DNA of 39,426 bases from Micromonospora inaquosa (GCF_003857055.1 NZ_QGSZ01000244.1:1-39426), one strand, 5' to 3'. Shown: positions 1-9,209, counted from the stretch's first letter. Notes: generated from the letters alone by a model not told the origin. Program-made: numbers and translations.

Positions 1-1019
1 GGGACCACCTTGCCCCGGCCGGAGAAGCGGCGTCCCACACCGATCATCGGCTGCTCCACCCAGCGGTAGAGCAGATCGGCGGCGAGCAGGCTGAGCACGG
101 TGGTGGCGACGAACAACCGGGTGCTGTGCCCGGCGTACGACGGCACCAGCGCGATCACCGTCGTCATGGCGAGGTACTGCACCAGGTAGAGCGAGTAGGA
201 GCGTTCGCCCACGAACACCAGCGGTCGCCAGGAGAGCACCTTCGTCGGCAGGCCCGAGGCGAGCATGGCGGGGAGCAGCACCGCCACCGCCACCGCGTAC
301 ACGCCGATCATCAACTCCGAGTGACCGTCCTCGGCGGGCGGCCAGTACGGCAGCGACAGGTGCACCGCGACGAACCCGACGAACACGGCGAGGGACGCCA
401 CCGGACGGGTCAACGGCCGGAACAGCGCGTACCCCCGGGGGTGGTGCATGACGACCGCCAGCAGGCAGCCCACCAGGATCGACACGTAGTGGATCGGCCA
501 GTAGGGCCAGTCCTTCTCGAACGGGATCAACGCGACAAGAGCGGCGATGGCCAGCAGCGTCACCGCCATCCGGCGCAGAACCGCGGCCCTGACGAACACG
601 AAGGCGAGCAGCGGCCACACCAGGTAGAACTTCCACTCGATCGCGATCGTCCAGGAGTGCGGGAACGCCTGGTTCGGCGCGAACTCGTTGACCATGAGCA
701 GGTAGTACGGCATCGACTCGCGGAGCCTCCCGCTGGCGCCGTTGAGGTGCGCGAGGGCGTACATCGCGGCGAGCACCACCAGGTAGACCGGCAGGATCCG
801 GAAGACCCGCCGGATGTAGAAGGACCGCAGCGACACCCGTCCCCGCGACTCCTCCTCGCGCAGCATCAGCGTGGTGATCAGGAAGCCGGACAGCACGAAG
901 AACAGTTGGACGCCGACCCAGCCGGACAGCCAGGTCCATCGCGGCCCCCCGAAGTGGAAGGCCACGACGATCACCGCGGCGATCGCGCGGAGCCCGTCGA
1001 GGGCAGGGAACCGGCGCAT
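1..1019 (-). CDS. Acyltransferase 3 family membrane protein (OafA/YrhL-like), C-terminus cut by window edge
   Basis: This is an integral membrane O-acyltransferase of the acyltransferase-3 family, which moves acyl groups onto cell-surface sugars, glycolipids or secondary metabolites. I translated it directly from the minus strand. It starts MRRFPALDGLRAIA at 1019 and runs open to base 1, about 339 residues, so the natural end lies outside the window. The N-terminal 'LDGLRAIAAVIVVAFHF' block carries the family's conserved Arg and the candidate catalytic His (about residue 22). 'FFVLSGFLITTLM' (residues 40-52) and 'RRVFRILPVYLV' are also family signatures, and about ten hydrophobic helices follow. 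The late 'GERSYSLYLVQY' and 'YRWVEQPM' motifs show that nearly the whole domain is present. It is divergent from the ileS T-box leader and appears to be transcribed alone. The acceptor cannot be told from sequence. Confidence 0.9.
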   Translation of the reverse strand, partial: MRRFPALDGLRAIAAVIVVAFHFGGPRWTWLSGWVGVQLFFVLSGFLITTLMLREEESRGRVSLRSFYIRRVFRILPVYLVVLAAMYALAHLNGASGRLRESMPYYLLMVNEFAPNQAFPHSWTIAIEWKFYLVWPLLAFVFVRAAVLRRMAVTLLAIAALVALIPFEKDWPYWPIHYVSILVGCLLAVVMHHPRGYALFRPLTRPVASLAVFVGFVAVHLSLPYWPPAEDGHSELMIGVYAVAVAVLLPAMLASGLPTKVLSWRPLVFVGERSYSLYLVQYLAMTTVIALVPSYAGHSTRLFVATTVLSLLAADLLYRWVEQPMIGVGRRFSGRGKVV

Positions 1020-1149
1020 CGCTCGGTATTCGGCGTAACTTATCGTGGCCACCCGCTGAATTCTGGGGAGCGGTACACAACGCGTCAAGGCGGCCCCCCG
1101 CACCCTGGTCGGGTTCGCCACTACTCGAAGGCGCGGAGGTGGGCGCGTC

Positions 1150-1397
1150 GAGTATCGTTGAGCACCGAAAGGCGATGACCCGGCCATCACCGGTGAGCCT
1201 CCGGAAGAACAGCCGGGCAACCGGCCCAGTAGAACCGGACGGGTGTGGCCCGTCACAGCCAGCAATGAGCGGGCGGTCGTTCCTGACCGCCAAGCGGGGT
1301 GGTACCGCGGGCCACCCGGGAGCGCCGTTCCAGGCGTACCCGGAGGGATCGTCCTCGCAGACCCACGTTGAGTGAGCTGCGAGGAGAGCGACCCCCG
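1150..1397 (+). ncRNA. Translational T-box riboswitch, tRNA-Ile responsive, leader of ileS
   Basis: This leader lets uncharged tRNA-Ile raise IleRS synthesis. The invariant T-box TGGTACCGCGG lies at 1300-1310. A Stem I-like region at about 1161-1235 contains an ATC isoleucine specifier (1186-1188) inside GGCCATCACC, followed by a conserved-looking GAAGAACAG segment. Downstream, TCCTCGCAG (1352-1360) is perfectly complementary to CTGCGAGGA (1377-1385), which overlaps the ileS Shine-Dalgarno (GAGGAGAG, 1381-1388). This gives a sequestrator helix controlling translation, as known for actinobacterial ileS T-boxes, rather than a transcription terminator. A weak -10-like TATCGT at 1153-1158 could place the 5' end near 1165. 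Bases 1020-1149 hold no gene and presumably contain divergent promoters, which I cannot resolve. Confidence 0.9.
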
Positions 1398-4300
1398 ATG
1401 GCCTATCCGTTGCACGACCCGACCGCCGCCGGTGTGCCGGCGAGCCCGGACCTGCCCGCGGTCGAGCGCCGGGTGCTGGAGCACTGGACGGCCGACAAGA
1501 CCTTCGAGGCCAGCATCGAGGCCCGTCCCGCCGGCACGGACGGCAAGAACGAGTACGTCTTCTACGACGGTCCGCCCTTCGCCAACGGCCTGCCGCACTA
1601 CGGTCACCTCTTCACCGGCTATGTGAAGGACGTGGTGCCGCGCTACCAGACCATGCGCGGTCGGCACGTCGAGCGGCGCTTCGGCTGGGACTGCCACGGC
1701 CTGCCCGCCGAGGTGGTGGCCGAGAAGCAGCTCGGCATCACCAGCAAGGCGGAGATCATCGACCTGGGCGTGGACCGGTTCAACGAGGCCTGCCGGGCCT
1801 CGGTGCTGGAGTTCACCCAGGACTGGGAGCGGTACATCAACCGGCAGGCCCGGTGGGTCGACTTCACCAACGACTACAAGACCCTCGACCTGGACTACAT
1901 GGAAAGCGTCATGTGGGCCTTCAAGACCCTGCACGACAAGGGTCTGATCTACGAGGGCTTCCGGGTCCTGGCGTACTGCTGGCGCTGTGAGACCCCGCTG
2001 TCGAACACCGAGACCCGGATGGACGACGTCTACCGGGACCGGCACGACCCCACCCTGTCGGTGTGGTTCGGCCTGACCGCCGACGAGTCCGCCCCGGAAC
2101 TGGTGCGGGGGCCGGTCAAGCTGGGCGTCTGGACCACCACGCCGTGGACCCTGCCGTCGAACCTGGCGCTCGCCGTCGGCCCGGACATCGAGTACGCCGT
2201 GCTGGAGCGCGAGGGTCAGCGATACGTGGTCGGCGCGGCGCGGCTGGCCGCGTACGCCAAGGAGCTGGAGTCCTACGAGCAGGTCGGCACGGTGTACGGC
2301 CGGGACCTGGTCGGGCGCCGCTACACGCCGTTGTTCGACTTCCTCGTCGAGCAGGCCGGGGAGAACGCCTACCAGGTGCTCGGCGCTGAGTTCGTCACCA
2401 CCGAGGACGGCACCGGGATCGTCCACCTGGCTCCGGCCTTCGGTGAGGACGACCAGAACGTCTGCAACGCCGCCGGCATCCCCACCATCGTGACGGTGGA
2501 CGACCACACCCGGTTCACCGCGCTGGTCCCGCCGTACCAGGGTGAGCAGGTCTTCGACGTCAACAAGCCGGTGATCCGGGAGCTGAAGGACCGGGGGGTG
2601 GTGCTCAAGCAGGACACCTACACCCACTCGTACCCGCACTGCTGGCGCTGCGACACCCCGCTGGTCTACAAGGCCGTGTCGTCGTGGTTCGTCGCGGTGA
2701 CGAAGTTCCGGGACCGGATGGTCGAGCTGAACCAGGAGATCAACTGGACGCCGGGCCACATCAAGGACGGTTCGTTCGGCAAGTGGCTGGCCAACGCCCG
2801 GGACTGGTCGATCAGCCGGAACCGGTTCTGGGGCTCGCCGATCCCGGCGTGGAAGTCCGACGACCCGAACTACCCGCGTCTGGACGTCTACGGCTCGCTG
2901 GCCGACATCGAGCGGGACTTCGGCGTACGCCTGACCGACCTGCACCGGCCGGCGGTGGACGACCTGGTCCGCCCCAACCCGGACGACCCGACCGGGCAGT
3001 CGATGATGCGTCGCGTGCCGGAGGTGTTGGACTGCTGGTTCGAGTCCGGGTCGATGCCGTTCGCCCAGGTGCACTACCCGTTCGAGAACGCGGACTGGTT
3101 CGAGCACCACTATCCGGGTGACTTCATCGTCGAGTACATCGGGCAGACCCGCGGCTGGTTCTACACCATGCACGTGCTGGCCACCGCGCTGTTCGACCGG
3201 CCGGCGTTCCGCAACTGCCTGAGCCACGGCATCCTGCTCGGCTCGGACGGCCGCAAGATGTCCAAGAGCCTGCGCAACTACCCCGACGTCTACCACGTCT
3301 TCGACGCGTACGGCTCGGACGCGATGCGCTGGATGCTGATGTCGTCGCCGGTGCTACGCGGTGGGGACATGGCGGTCACCGAGGCGGGCATCCGCGACGC
3401 CGTTCGGCAGGTGCTGCTGCCGCTGTGGAACGTGTGGTATTTCTTCACGCTCTACGCCAACGCCGACGGGTACCAGGCGCGGCGGCGCACCGACTCCACC
3501 CACCTGCTCGACCGGTACGTGCTGGCGAAGACGAACGAGCTGGTGTCGACGGTCGGCGCGCAGATGGACGCGTACGACATCTCCGGTGCCTGCGCCACCG
3601 TCCGGTCCTACCTGGACGCGCTGACCAACTGGTACGTGCGCCGGTCCCGGGATCGGTTCTGGGCCGGCGACGCGGACGCGTTCGACACGCTGTCGACCGT
3701 GCTGGAGACGCTCTGCCGGGTGGTGGCGCCGCTCGCGCCGCTGACCGCGGAGGAGATCTGGCGTGGTCTGACCGGGGAGCGTTCGGTGCACCTGACCGAC
3801 TGGCCGGAGGCGAGCGAGTTCCCGGCCGACCACGAGCTGGTCGCCGCGATGGACAACGTCCGGGCGGTCGCCTCGGCGGCGCTGTCGCTGCGCAAGGCGA
3901 AGGGGCTGCGGGTGCGCCTGCCGCTGTCGAAGCTGACAGTGGCCTCGCCGGCGGCGGAGCAGCTGCGGCCGTTCGCCGACCTGGTCGCCGACGAGGTCAA
4001 CGTGAAGGCGGTGGAGTTCAGCGCGGAGCTGTCCGCGTACTGCGAGCAGGTGTTGACGGTGGTGCCCCGGGCGCTCGGCCCGCGGGTCGGCAAGCAGGTG
4101 CAGCAGGTGATCAAGGCGGTCAAGGCGGGCGACTGGGAGCTGGTCGACGGCGCCCCGGTGGCCGCCGGCGTCACCCTCGCCGAGGGCGAGTACGAGCTGC
4201 GCCTGGTCGCCGCCGACGCCGAGCACTCCGCGCCGCTGCCGGGTGGCGAGGGCGTGGTGGTGCTGGACACCGACGTCACTCCGGAGTTGGCCGCCGAAGG

Positions 4301-4544
4301 GTTGGCCCGCGATGTGGTGCGGGTCGTGCAGCAGGCCCGCCGGGACGCCGACCTGGACGTCTCGGACCGGATCGTGGTGTCGGTGTCGGCGTCCGACGAG
4401 GTACGCGCGGCGGTGGCCGCGTACATCGACTTCGTGTCCGGTGAGGTCCTGGCCGACTCGGTGGACTTCGCCGAGGGCCTCGACGGCTTCGCCGGCGAGG
4501 TGGGCGAGGGCGAGCGGGTGACGGTGGTCGTCCGTCGTTCGTAA
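1398..4544 (+). CDS. ileS: Isoleucyl-tRNA synthetase
   Basis: Class I aminoacyl-tRNA synthetase of 1048 residues that charges tRNA-Ile with isoleucine and edits misactivated valine in the cytoplasm. The ATG at 1398 is chosen because GAGGAGAG sits 9-10 nt upstream and is the element sequestered by the T-box leader; the longer upstream reading frame is leader RNA. Visible features are the HIGH signature as HYGH (67-70), the CP1 editing insertion with a 'TTPWTLPSN' motif, 'CWRC' zinc-type motifs on either side of the editing domain, and KMSKS (620-624) in '[12 protein letters not shown]'. An anticodon-binding domain and a long C-terminal extension follow. Length and motifs fit the eukaryotic-like (type 2, mycobacterial-like) IleRS rather than the shorter type 1 enzyme. 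A strong hairpin terminator follows directly, so the gene is probably monocistronic. Confidence 0.98.
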   Translation: MAYPLHDPTAAGVPASPDLPAVERRVLEHWTADKTFEASIEARPAGTDGKNEYVFYDGPPFANGLPHYGHLFTGYVKDVVPRYQTMRGRHVERRFGWDCHGLPAEVVAEKQLGITSKAEIIDLGVDRFNEACRASVLEFTQDWERYINRQARWVDFTNDYKTLDLDYMESVMWAFKTLHDKGLIYEGFRVLAYCWRCETPLSNTETRMDDVYRDRHDPTLSVWFGLTADESAPELVRGPVKLGVWTTTPWTLPSNLALAVGPDIEYAVLEREGQRYVVGAARLAAYAKELESYEQVGTVYGRDLVGRRYTPLFDFLVEQAGENAYQVLGAEFVTTEDGTGIVHLAPAFGEDDQNVCNAAGIPTIVTVDDHTRFTALVPPYQGEQVFDVNKPVIRELKDRGVVLKQDTYTHSYPHCWRCDTPLVYKAVSSWFVAVTKFRDRMVELNQEINWTPGHIKDGSFGKWLANARDWSISRNRFWGSPIPAWKSDDPNYPRLDVYGSLADIERDFGVRLTDLHRPAVDDLVRPNPDDPTGQSMMRRVPEVLDCWFESGSMPFAQVHYPFENADWFEHHYPGDFIVEYIGQTRGWFYTMHVLATALFDRPAFRNCLSHGILLGSDGRKMSKSLRNYPDVYHVFDAYGSDAMRWMLMSSPVLRGGDMAVTEAGIRDAVRQVLLPLWNVWYFFTLYANADGYQARRRTDSTHLLDRYVLAKTNELVSTVGAQMDAYDISGACATVRSYLDALTNWYVRRSRDRFWAGDADAFDTLSTVLETLCRVVAPLAPLTAEEIWRGLTGERSVHLTDWPEASEFPADHELVAAMDNVRAVASAALSLRKAKGLRVRLPLSKLTVASPAAEQLRPFADLVADEVNVKAVEFSAELSAYCEQVLTVVPRALGPRVGKQVQQVIKAVKAGDWELVDGAPVAAGVTLAEGEYELRLVAADAEHSAPLPGGEGVVVLDTDVTPELAAEGLARDVVRVVQQARRDADLDVSDRIVVSVSASDEVRAAVAAYIDFVSGEVLADSVDFAEGLDGFAGEVGEGERVTVVVRRS

Positions 4545-4554
4545 GCGTGGGTAC

Positions 4555-4595
4555 GGACGCCTCCACACCTCCGTCGGCGGAGTGTGGAGGCGTCC
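4555..4595 (+). terminator. Terminator hairpin after ileS
   Basis: A perfect 14-bp inverted repeat, GGACGCCTCCACAC (4555-4568) and GTGTGGAGGCGTCC (4582-4595), closes a 13-nt loop that can itself fold (TCCG/CGGA). It begins 10 nt after the ileS stop. There is no U-tract, which is common for actinobacterial terminators. Confidence 0.75.
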
Positions 4596-4640
4596 GCTAC
4601 GGTGACACCGCCTGCTCGCACCTCATCTGCCGGAGGACCA

Positions 4641-5330
4641 GTGCCCCTGCTCTACACCATCGGCAAGCTGACCGTGGCGCCCACGCTGCGGGTGGCGTTC
4701 CGCCCGACCGTGGAGGGGCTGGAACACGTGCCGGAGACCGGCGGCGCGATCTTCGCCGGCAACCATCTCTCGGTGGCCGACGAACTGTTCCTCGGCACGG
4801 TGGTGCCCCGGCACCTGGCGTTCTGGGCCAAGTCGGAATATTTCAAGGGCACCGGCGTGAAGGGTGCGATCTCCAAGTTCGTCCTCACCGGCCTGGGCGC
4901 GATCCCGGTCGAGCGGGCCGGTGGTCGGGCGGCGTTGTCCGCGTTCGACGCGGCGATCCCGGCGCTCAAGGGCGGTGACCTGGTGGTGGTCTACCCGGAG
5001 GGCACGCGCTCTCCGGACGGCAAGCTCTACCGGGGGCGTACCGGCGCGGCCCGCCTGGCGATCTCGGCCGGCGTGCCGATCATTCCGGTCGGCATGATCG
5101 GCACGGACAAGGCGCAGCCGATCGGTGCCCGGGTGCCCCGGCCGGGCACCGCCAAGATCACGGTGCGATTCGGCAAGCCGCTGGACTTCACCGGCCGGCC
5201 GGACGACCGCACCTCGCTGCGGCAGATGACCGACGAGCTGATGAGTGAGATCCAGAAGCTCACCGGCCAGGAGTACGTGCCCCGCTACGCCCCGCCGCGC
5301 GCTCACCCGGACCCGACCCGCGACGCCTGA
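4641..5330 (+). CDS. plsC: 1-acyl-sn-glycerol-3-phosphate acyltransferase (PlsC/LPLAT family)
   Basis: Membrane-associated acyltransferase expected to convert lysophosphatidic acid to phosphatidic acid in phospholipid synthesis. The protein is 229 residues from a GTG at 4641, preceded by GGAGGA (4632-4637). An earlier in-frame ATG at 4584 is rejected because it lies inside the ileS terminator stem. The family's HX4D catalytic motif is present as NHLSVAD (H42, D47), followed by 'GAIPVER' (motif II-like) and 'YPEGTRSPDG' with EGTR near residue 120 for glycerol-phosphate binding. A proline-rich 'PVGMIGT' motif follows. The short, mostly soluble architecture with a hydrophobic N-terminus matches actinobacterial PlsC paralogues. 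Actinomycetes usually have several copies, so the acceptor could be another lysolipid. It is convergent with the downstream minus-strand gene. Confidence 0.92.
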   Translation: MPLLYTIGKLTVAPTLRVAFRPTVEGLEHVPETGGAIFAGNHLSVADELFLGTVVPRHLAFWAKSEYFKGTGVKGAISKFVLTGLGAIPVERAGGRAALSAFDAAIPALKGGDLVVVYPEGTRSPDGKLYRGRTGAARLAISAGVPIIPVGMIGTDKAQPIGARVPRPGTAKITVRFGKPLDFTGRPDDRTSLRQMTDELMSEIQKLTGQEYVPRYAPPRAHPDPTRDA

Positions 5331-5351
5331 CAGCTCTCCCCCCGGCCTCTG

Positions 5352-5373
5352 GCCCCGGCCTCGGCCAGCGGGG
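5352..5373. terminator. Possible terminator between convergent plsC and 5466-6812 gene
   Basis: GCCCC and GGCC blocks can pair with GGCC and GGGGC across a short loop in the 135-nt convergent gap. The pairing is asymmetric, with a one-base bulge, so this is only a candidate. Confidence 0.35.
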
Positions 5374-5465
5374 CTGATCGACCGCCTTCTACTTTGTCGT
5401 CTCGGCGCGATGTGACGTTGTGTCACGGCGCGTGTGTCGTCCGGCCGAACGACTGAGGGCCCGGC

Positions 5466-6812
5466 TCAGCCCCGTTCGGGTTGGACGATCTGGGCGCGCA
5501 GGGTGGCCAGCAGTTCGGCACTGTCAGTGACGGAGAGTCGGGTGAACACGCCGGTGGCGATGCTGCCGTGGTCGACCGACGTGCAGACCACCACGTCACT
5601 GCCGTCGGCGCTACCCACCGCGCATCGTTCGTACCGGCCCCGCACACCGGTGTCCACGCTCTGCGGGGCGCTCAGTGCGTACCGCTCGGTGAGCCGGCTG
5701 ATCTCGGCGTCCGCGTCCGACTCCGGACTCAGCCGGAAGCCGGTGCCACCGAAGACCGTCACCCGCTTGCCGCCCGTCGTGCTGTAGACGCCCGCGAACG
5801 TGTCCTCGGCCAGCAAGTGCTCGTTGCGTACCTCGTTCTCCAACTTCTTGGCAGTCTTGGCGCTGTCGCCGTCCTGCCGCAGGCGCAGGTCGGCCACCTG
5901 TTCGGGTAGTGCCGCGCGGGCCGGGTACTGGGCCGAGATCGGGAACCCGTAGTAGGCGGGGCAGCCGCAGCAGCAGGCCAGGGTGAGCAGCAGCAGCCAC
6001 GGCCAGCGGCGACGTCGACGGACCGGCACGTACCCCTTAGGTGCCTGCCAACCCGGCGACACCGGTGGTGGGGCGGCGGATCGCCGACCTCGGCGCTGCT
6101 TGGGCGGCCGGGGTGGTGCCGGAGGTGGTGCGGGCGGCGACAGGGGCCGGCTCGGCGTCATCGGCCTGGGTGCGACCTGCGGCGGCATGGGCGCGGTCTG
6201 CGGCGGCCTGGGTGCGGCCTGTGGCGGCATCGGGGCGGCCGGCGGCGACACCGGATGCGACCCGACCGGGGGAGCGGGTGGCCCGGACCACTGCCGGGTC
6301 GCAGGCGGCACCGGGTAGCCCAACGTCGGTGGCAGCGGGGGCAGCTCGGCGGACGGCAGGTCCCAGCCGCCGGTGTCCACGCCGGCCCACGGGTCAACCG
6401 GAGTCTGGTGCTCCGGCGATGAGACGGGCACCGGCGGTGGCGGGGTCGGCTCGGCCGACTCGCCCCAGACGCGCCGACGCGGCAGCGGCGGCGGCACCGC
6501 GGCCGAGCCGCTCCACCGGGGCGCGGGCGCGGGGACGTCAGCGGTGGCGGCGGGCTCGGGCTGCTGCGACGACTCCGGGGCTGCGGGCTGATCCGATGGT
6601 TCCGGCCGGTCCGGTGGTTCCGGCTGCGCCGATGCGTCCGGCTGGTCCGGTGGTTCCGGCTGCGCCGATGCGTCGGGCTGCGCCGACGAGTCGGGCTGCT
6701 TCGGCGGTACGGGTGGGGAGGTCGGCTCGTCGGCGACCGCCGGACTCTGGTCCGGCTCCGCGCCCGGGGTGCTCCCGTCGGCCGGCCGTGCTCCCGGCTG
6801 GGGCTCGGGCAT
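5466..6812 (-). CDS. Proline-rich single-pass membrane protein of unknown function
   Basis: I do not recognise a named family. The 448-residue protein starts at the ATG at 6812, which has an AGAGGAGA ribosome site 8 nt upstream; a longer reading frame to 6881 lacks one. Residues 1 to about 265 are low-complexity Pro/Ala/Gln/Ser sequence with acidic stretches. They include a tandem PDASAQPEPPDQ-type repeat and PPQ(A/T/V)AP repeats. An Arg-rich segment (VRRRRRWP) precedes one transmembrane helix (WLLLLTLACCCGCPAYYGF) with a striking CCCGC cluster. About 150 residues are then predicted to lie outside the cell. This fits an inside-disordered, outside-folded sensor or anchoring protein. The outer domain has two cysteines that could form a disulfide. 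It is monocistronic and divergent from the radical SAM gene. Confidence 0.8.
   Translation of the reverse strand: MPEPQPGARPADGSTPGAEPDQSPAVADEPTSPPVPPKQPDSSAQPDASAQPEPPDQPDASAQPEPPDRPEPSDQPAAPESSQQPEPAATADVPAPAPRWSGSAAVPPPLPRRRVWGESAEPTPPPPVPVSSPEHQTPVDPWAGVDTGGWDLPSAELPPLPPTLGYPVPPATRQWSGPPAPPVGSHPVSPPAAPMPPQAAPRPPQTAPMPPQVAPRPMTPSRPLSPPAPPPAPPRPPKQRRGRRSAAPPPVSPGWQAPKGYVPVRRRRRWPWLLLLTLACCCGCPAYYGFPISAQYPARAALPEQVADLRLRQDGDSAKTAKKLENEVRNEHLLAEDTFAGVYSTTGGKRVTVFGGTGFRLSPESDADAEISRLTERYALSAPQSVDTGVRGRYERCAVGSADGSDVVVCTSVDHGSIATGVFTRLSVTDSAELLATLRAQIVQPERG
6601..6672. repeat. 36-bp tandem duplication inside the proline-rich protein gene
   Basis: Two adjacent 36-bp units (6601-6636 and 6637-6672) differ at one base. 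Each encodes 12 residues of the disordered region, so the frame is kept. Decayed partial copies follow from 6673 onward. This suggests recent slippage or unequal exchange in the linker. Confidence 0.85.
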
Positions 6813-6971
6813 CGCGGCAATCTCCTCTCGCGCCGGTCCGAGGTTAGTACCGTGTCGCCACCGTCGCCGAGCGGGCGTCAAGGCGGGTGCGAGGGCGGGG
6901 CGTGATGGCGGGGCGCGATGGCGGTCGGTGCGTCCTGGCGGCGTGCGCGCGATCGGCGCCGGGCGAACGCG

Positions 6972-6985
6972 TACCCTTGGGCATC
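6972..6985 (+). promoter_or_regulatory. Candidate -10 element for a leaderless radical SAM transcript
   Basis: TACCCT (6972-6977) matches TANNNT and ends 8 nt before the ATG at 6986, where no Shine-Dalgarno is visible. That spacing puts the transcription start at or next to the start codon. No convincing -35 is seen. Confidence 0.45.
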
Positions 6986-8980
6986 ATGAGTGCCCCGTCC
7001 ACGACGCCGCGCGCGGCCGCGACCAATTCCGTGTGGTCCCAGCTTGAGCCGCTGCTGCCCCAGGTCTCCAAGCCAATCCAGTACGTCGGCGGCGAGTTGG
7101 GTGCGGTGACGAAGGACTGGGACACGGCGACCGTCCGCTGGGCGCTGATGTATCCGGACGCGTATGAGGTGGGCCTGCCCAACCAGGGCGTGCAGATCCT
7201 CTACGAGGTGCTCAACGAGCTGCCCGACACGCTCGCCGAGCGGACGTACGCGGTCTGGCCGGACCTGGAGACGCTGATGCGCACGCACGGCGTGCCGCAG
7301 TTCACCGTCGACGCGCACCGGTCGGTGCGTGGGTTCGACGTGTTCGGCCTCTCCTTCTCCACGGAGCTGGGTTACACGAACATGCTCACCGCGATCGACC
7401 TGGCCGGCATTCCGATGCTGGCCGCCGACCGCACCGACGCCGACCCGGTGATCGTGGCCGGCGGGCACGCCGCGTTCAACCCGGAGCCGATCGCCGACTT
7501 CATCGACGCCGCGGTGCTCGGCGACGGCGAGGAAGCGGTCCTCGAAATCACCGCGATCGTCCGAGAGTGGAAGGCCGAGGGTTCGCCCGGTGGCCGCGAC
7601 GAGCTGCTGCTGCGGCTGGCCCGCACCGAGAGCGTCTACGTGCCGCGCTTCTACGACGTCGACTACCTGCCGGACGGCCGGATCCAGCGGGTCGTACCGA
7701 ACCGGGCAGACGTGCCGTTCCGGGTGCACAAGCGCACGACGATGGACCTGGACGCCTGGCCGTACCCGAAGAAGCCCCTCGTGCCGCTGGCCGAGACGGT
7801 GCACGAGCGGTACGCCGTGGAGATCTTCCGGGGCTGTACCCGGGGCTGCCGGTTCTGCCAGGCCGGGATGATCACCCGGCCGGTGCGGGAGCGGTCGATC
7901 ACCACGGTCGCGCAGATGGTCCGCGACGGGCTGGAGTTCTCGGGCTTCAACGAGGTGGGCCTGCTGTCGCTCTCCTCGGCCGACCACTCCGAGATCGGCG
8001 ACATGTGCTCGGGCCTCGCCCAGCAGTACGAGGGCACGAACGTCTCGCTGTCGCTGCCGTCGACCCGGGTGGACGCCTTCAACATCGACCTCGCCCAGGA
8101 GCTGTCCCGCAACGGGCGGCGCACCGGCCTGACCTTCGCCCCGGAGGGCGGGTCGGAGCGGATCCGCAAGGTCATCAACAAGATGGTGACGAAGGAAGAC
8201 CTGATCCGCACCGTCGTCACCGCGTACACCAACGGCTGGCGGCAGGTGAAGCTCTACTTCATGTGCGGCCTGCCCACCGAGACCGACGAGGACGTCCTCG
8301 AGATCGCGGAGATGGCCCACGAGGTGATCAGGGCCGGCCGCGCCGCGACCGGCTCGAAGGACATCCGCTGCACGGTCTCCATCGGCGGGTTCGTGCCGAA
8401 GCCGCACACCCCGTTCCAATGGGCCGCGATGGACCGTCCGGAGGTCATCGACCACCGGCTCAAGATCCTCAAGCAGGCCATCAACGCGGACCGTTCGCTG
8501 GGCCGGGCCATCGGCTACCGCTACCACGACGGCGAGCCGTCGCTCATCGAAGGACTGCTCTCCAGGGGTGACCGCCGGGTCGGCTCGGTCATCCGCAAGG
8601 TCTGGGAGAACGGCGGCCGGTTCGACGGGTGGAGCGAGCACTTCTCCTACCAGCGCTGGGTGGACGCGGCGGCCGAGACGCTGCCCGCGTTCGGCGTGGA
8701 CCTCGACTGGTTCACCACCCGTCAGCGCGACGAGCTGGAGGTCCTGCCCTGGGACCACCTCGACTCGGGCCTGGACAAGGACTGGCTCTGGCAGGACTGG
8801 CAGGACTCGGTCAGCGGCTTCGAGCAGGACGACTGCCGGTGGACGCCCTGCTTCGACTGCGGCGTCTGCCCATCGATGGACACCGAGATCCAGATCGGCC
8901 CCACCGGCAAGAAGCTGCTGCCGCTCACCCCGCTGGGCGGCAACGGCATGAAGGTTCCGTCGGGCCACTCGCACCCCTGA
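6986..8980 (+). CDS. TIGR03960-type B12-binding-domain radical SAM protein
   Basis: Radical S-adenosylmethionine protein of 664 residues. The Fe4S4-binding motif CTRGCRFC gives C284, C288 and C291 (CxxxCxxC). A B12-binding-like alpha/beta region precedes it ('VFGLSFSTELGYTNML', 'VIVAGGHAAFNPEPIADF', 'VLGDGEEAVLEI'). After the core come 'SSADHSEIGDM', 'SLPSTRVDAF' and 'TFAPEGGSERIRKVINK', as in methylthiotransferase-like and YgiQ-like proteins. A C-terminal 'CFDCGVC' may hold a second metal site. In many bacteria this family sits next to or fused with the TIGR03936/DUF2344 protein, just upstream of RNase E/G, hinting at a joint RNA- or translation-related role; the reaction is unknown. Here that partner lies about 3.7 kb downstream with three other genes between. 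The ATG at 6986 is chosen over an upstream ATG at 6905 because of the leaderless-type promoter. Confidence 0.9.
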   Translation: MSAPSTTPRAAATNSVWSQLEPLLPQVSKPIQYVGGELGAVTKDWDTATVRWALMYPDAYEVGLPNQGVQILYEVLNELPDTLAERTYAVWPDLETLMRTHGVPQFTVDAHRSVRGFDVFGLSFSTELGYTNMLTAIDLAGIPMLAADRTDADPVIVAGGHAAFNPEPIADFIDAAVLGDGEEAVLEITAIVREWKAEGSPGGRDELLLRLARTESVYVPRFYDVDYLPDGRIQRVVPNRADVPFRVHKRTTMDLDAWPYPKKPLVPLAETVHERYAVEIFRGCTRGCRFCQAGMITRPVRERSITTVAQMVRDGLEFSGFNEVGLLSLSSADHSEIGDMCSGLAQQYEGTNVSLSLPSTRVDAFNIDLAQELSRNGRRTGLTFAPEGGSERIRKVINKMVTKEDLIRTVVTAYTNGWRQVKLYFMCGLPTETDEDVLEIAEMAHEVIRAGRAATGSKDIRCTVSIGGFVPKPHTPFQWAAMDRPEVIDHRLKILKQAINADRSLGRAIGYRYHDGEPSLIEGLLSRGDRRVGSVIRKVWENGGRFDGWSEHFSYQRWVDAAAETLPAFGVDLDWFTTRQRDELEVLPWDHLDSGLDKDWLWQDWQDSVSGFEQDDCRWTPCFDCGVCPSMDTEIQIGPTGKKLLPLTPLGGNGMKVPSGHSHP

Positions 8981-9031
8981 CCGGGCCCAGCGCCGGCTGA
9001 CGCTGCCCCACCACCTCCACATTCGACAGGC

Positions 9032-9068
9032 CGCCGAACGGGTCCGCGCACAGCGGGCCCGTTCGGCG
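9032..9068 (+). terminator. Strong terminator hairpin after the radical SAM gene
   Basis: A 16-bp stem (9032-9047 with 9053-9068) has one G-U pair and a 5-nt loop. It ends 52 nt downstream of the radical SAM stop region and should insulate it from the type VII-like operon. Confidence 0.8.
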
Positions 9069-9143
9069 CTGTTATGGGACTGGACCTTCGGAGATCGGCT
9101 GCCATCTGTACCACGTGGTGGTGGCTGGGGCTGCCCCGCCTAG

Positions 9144-9169
9144 GTCAGACTCGATACGCTGCGTCTGAC
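9144..9169 (+). promoter_or_regulatory. Promoter with operator-like inverted repeat for the WXG/mycosin operon
   Basis: A perfect 7-bp inverted repeat GTCAGAC-N12-GTCTGAC flanks TACGCT (9155-9160), a TANNNT -10 candidate. A repressor bound here would block the -10. A second small hairpin, CCGACCC-CGC-GGGTCGG (9175-9191), lies in the predicted 5' UTR just before the ribosome site. The -35 is not clear. Confidence 0.45.
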
Positions 9170-9209
9170 ATGGACCGACCCCGCGGGTCGGGAACGGGGG
9201 AGGAAGCGC

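Noticed and set aside
126..1178. Plus-strand frame across the acyltransferase region
   Set aside because: Its translation is Arg/His-rich noise; the minus strand gives a clear acyltransferase-3 protein with all motifs.
3354..4568. Long antisense reading frame opposite ileS
   Set aside because: Arg/His/Gly-rich composition typical of the opposite strand of a high-GC gene, no family motif, no ribosome site, and full overlap with a certain gene.
6878..9022. 714-residue antisense reading frame over the radical SAM gene
   Set aside because: Mirrors the codon bias of the real gene; composition is Arg/Val/His-rich and no domain is visible.
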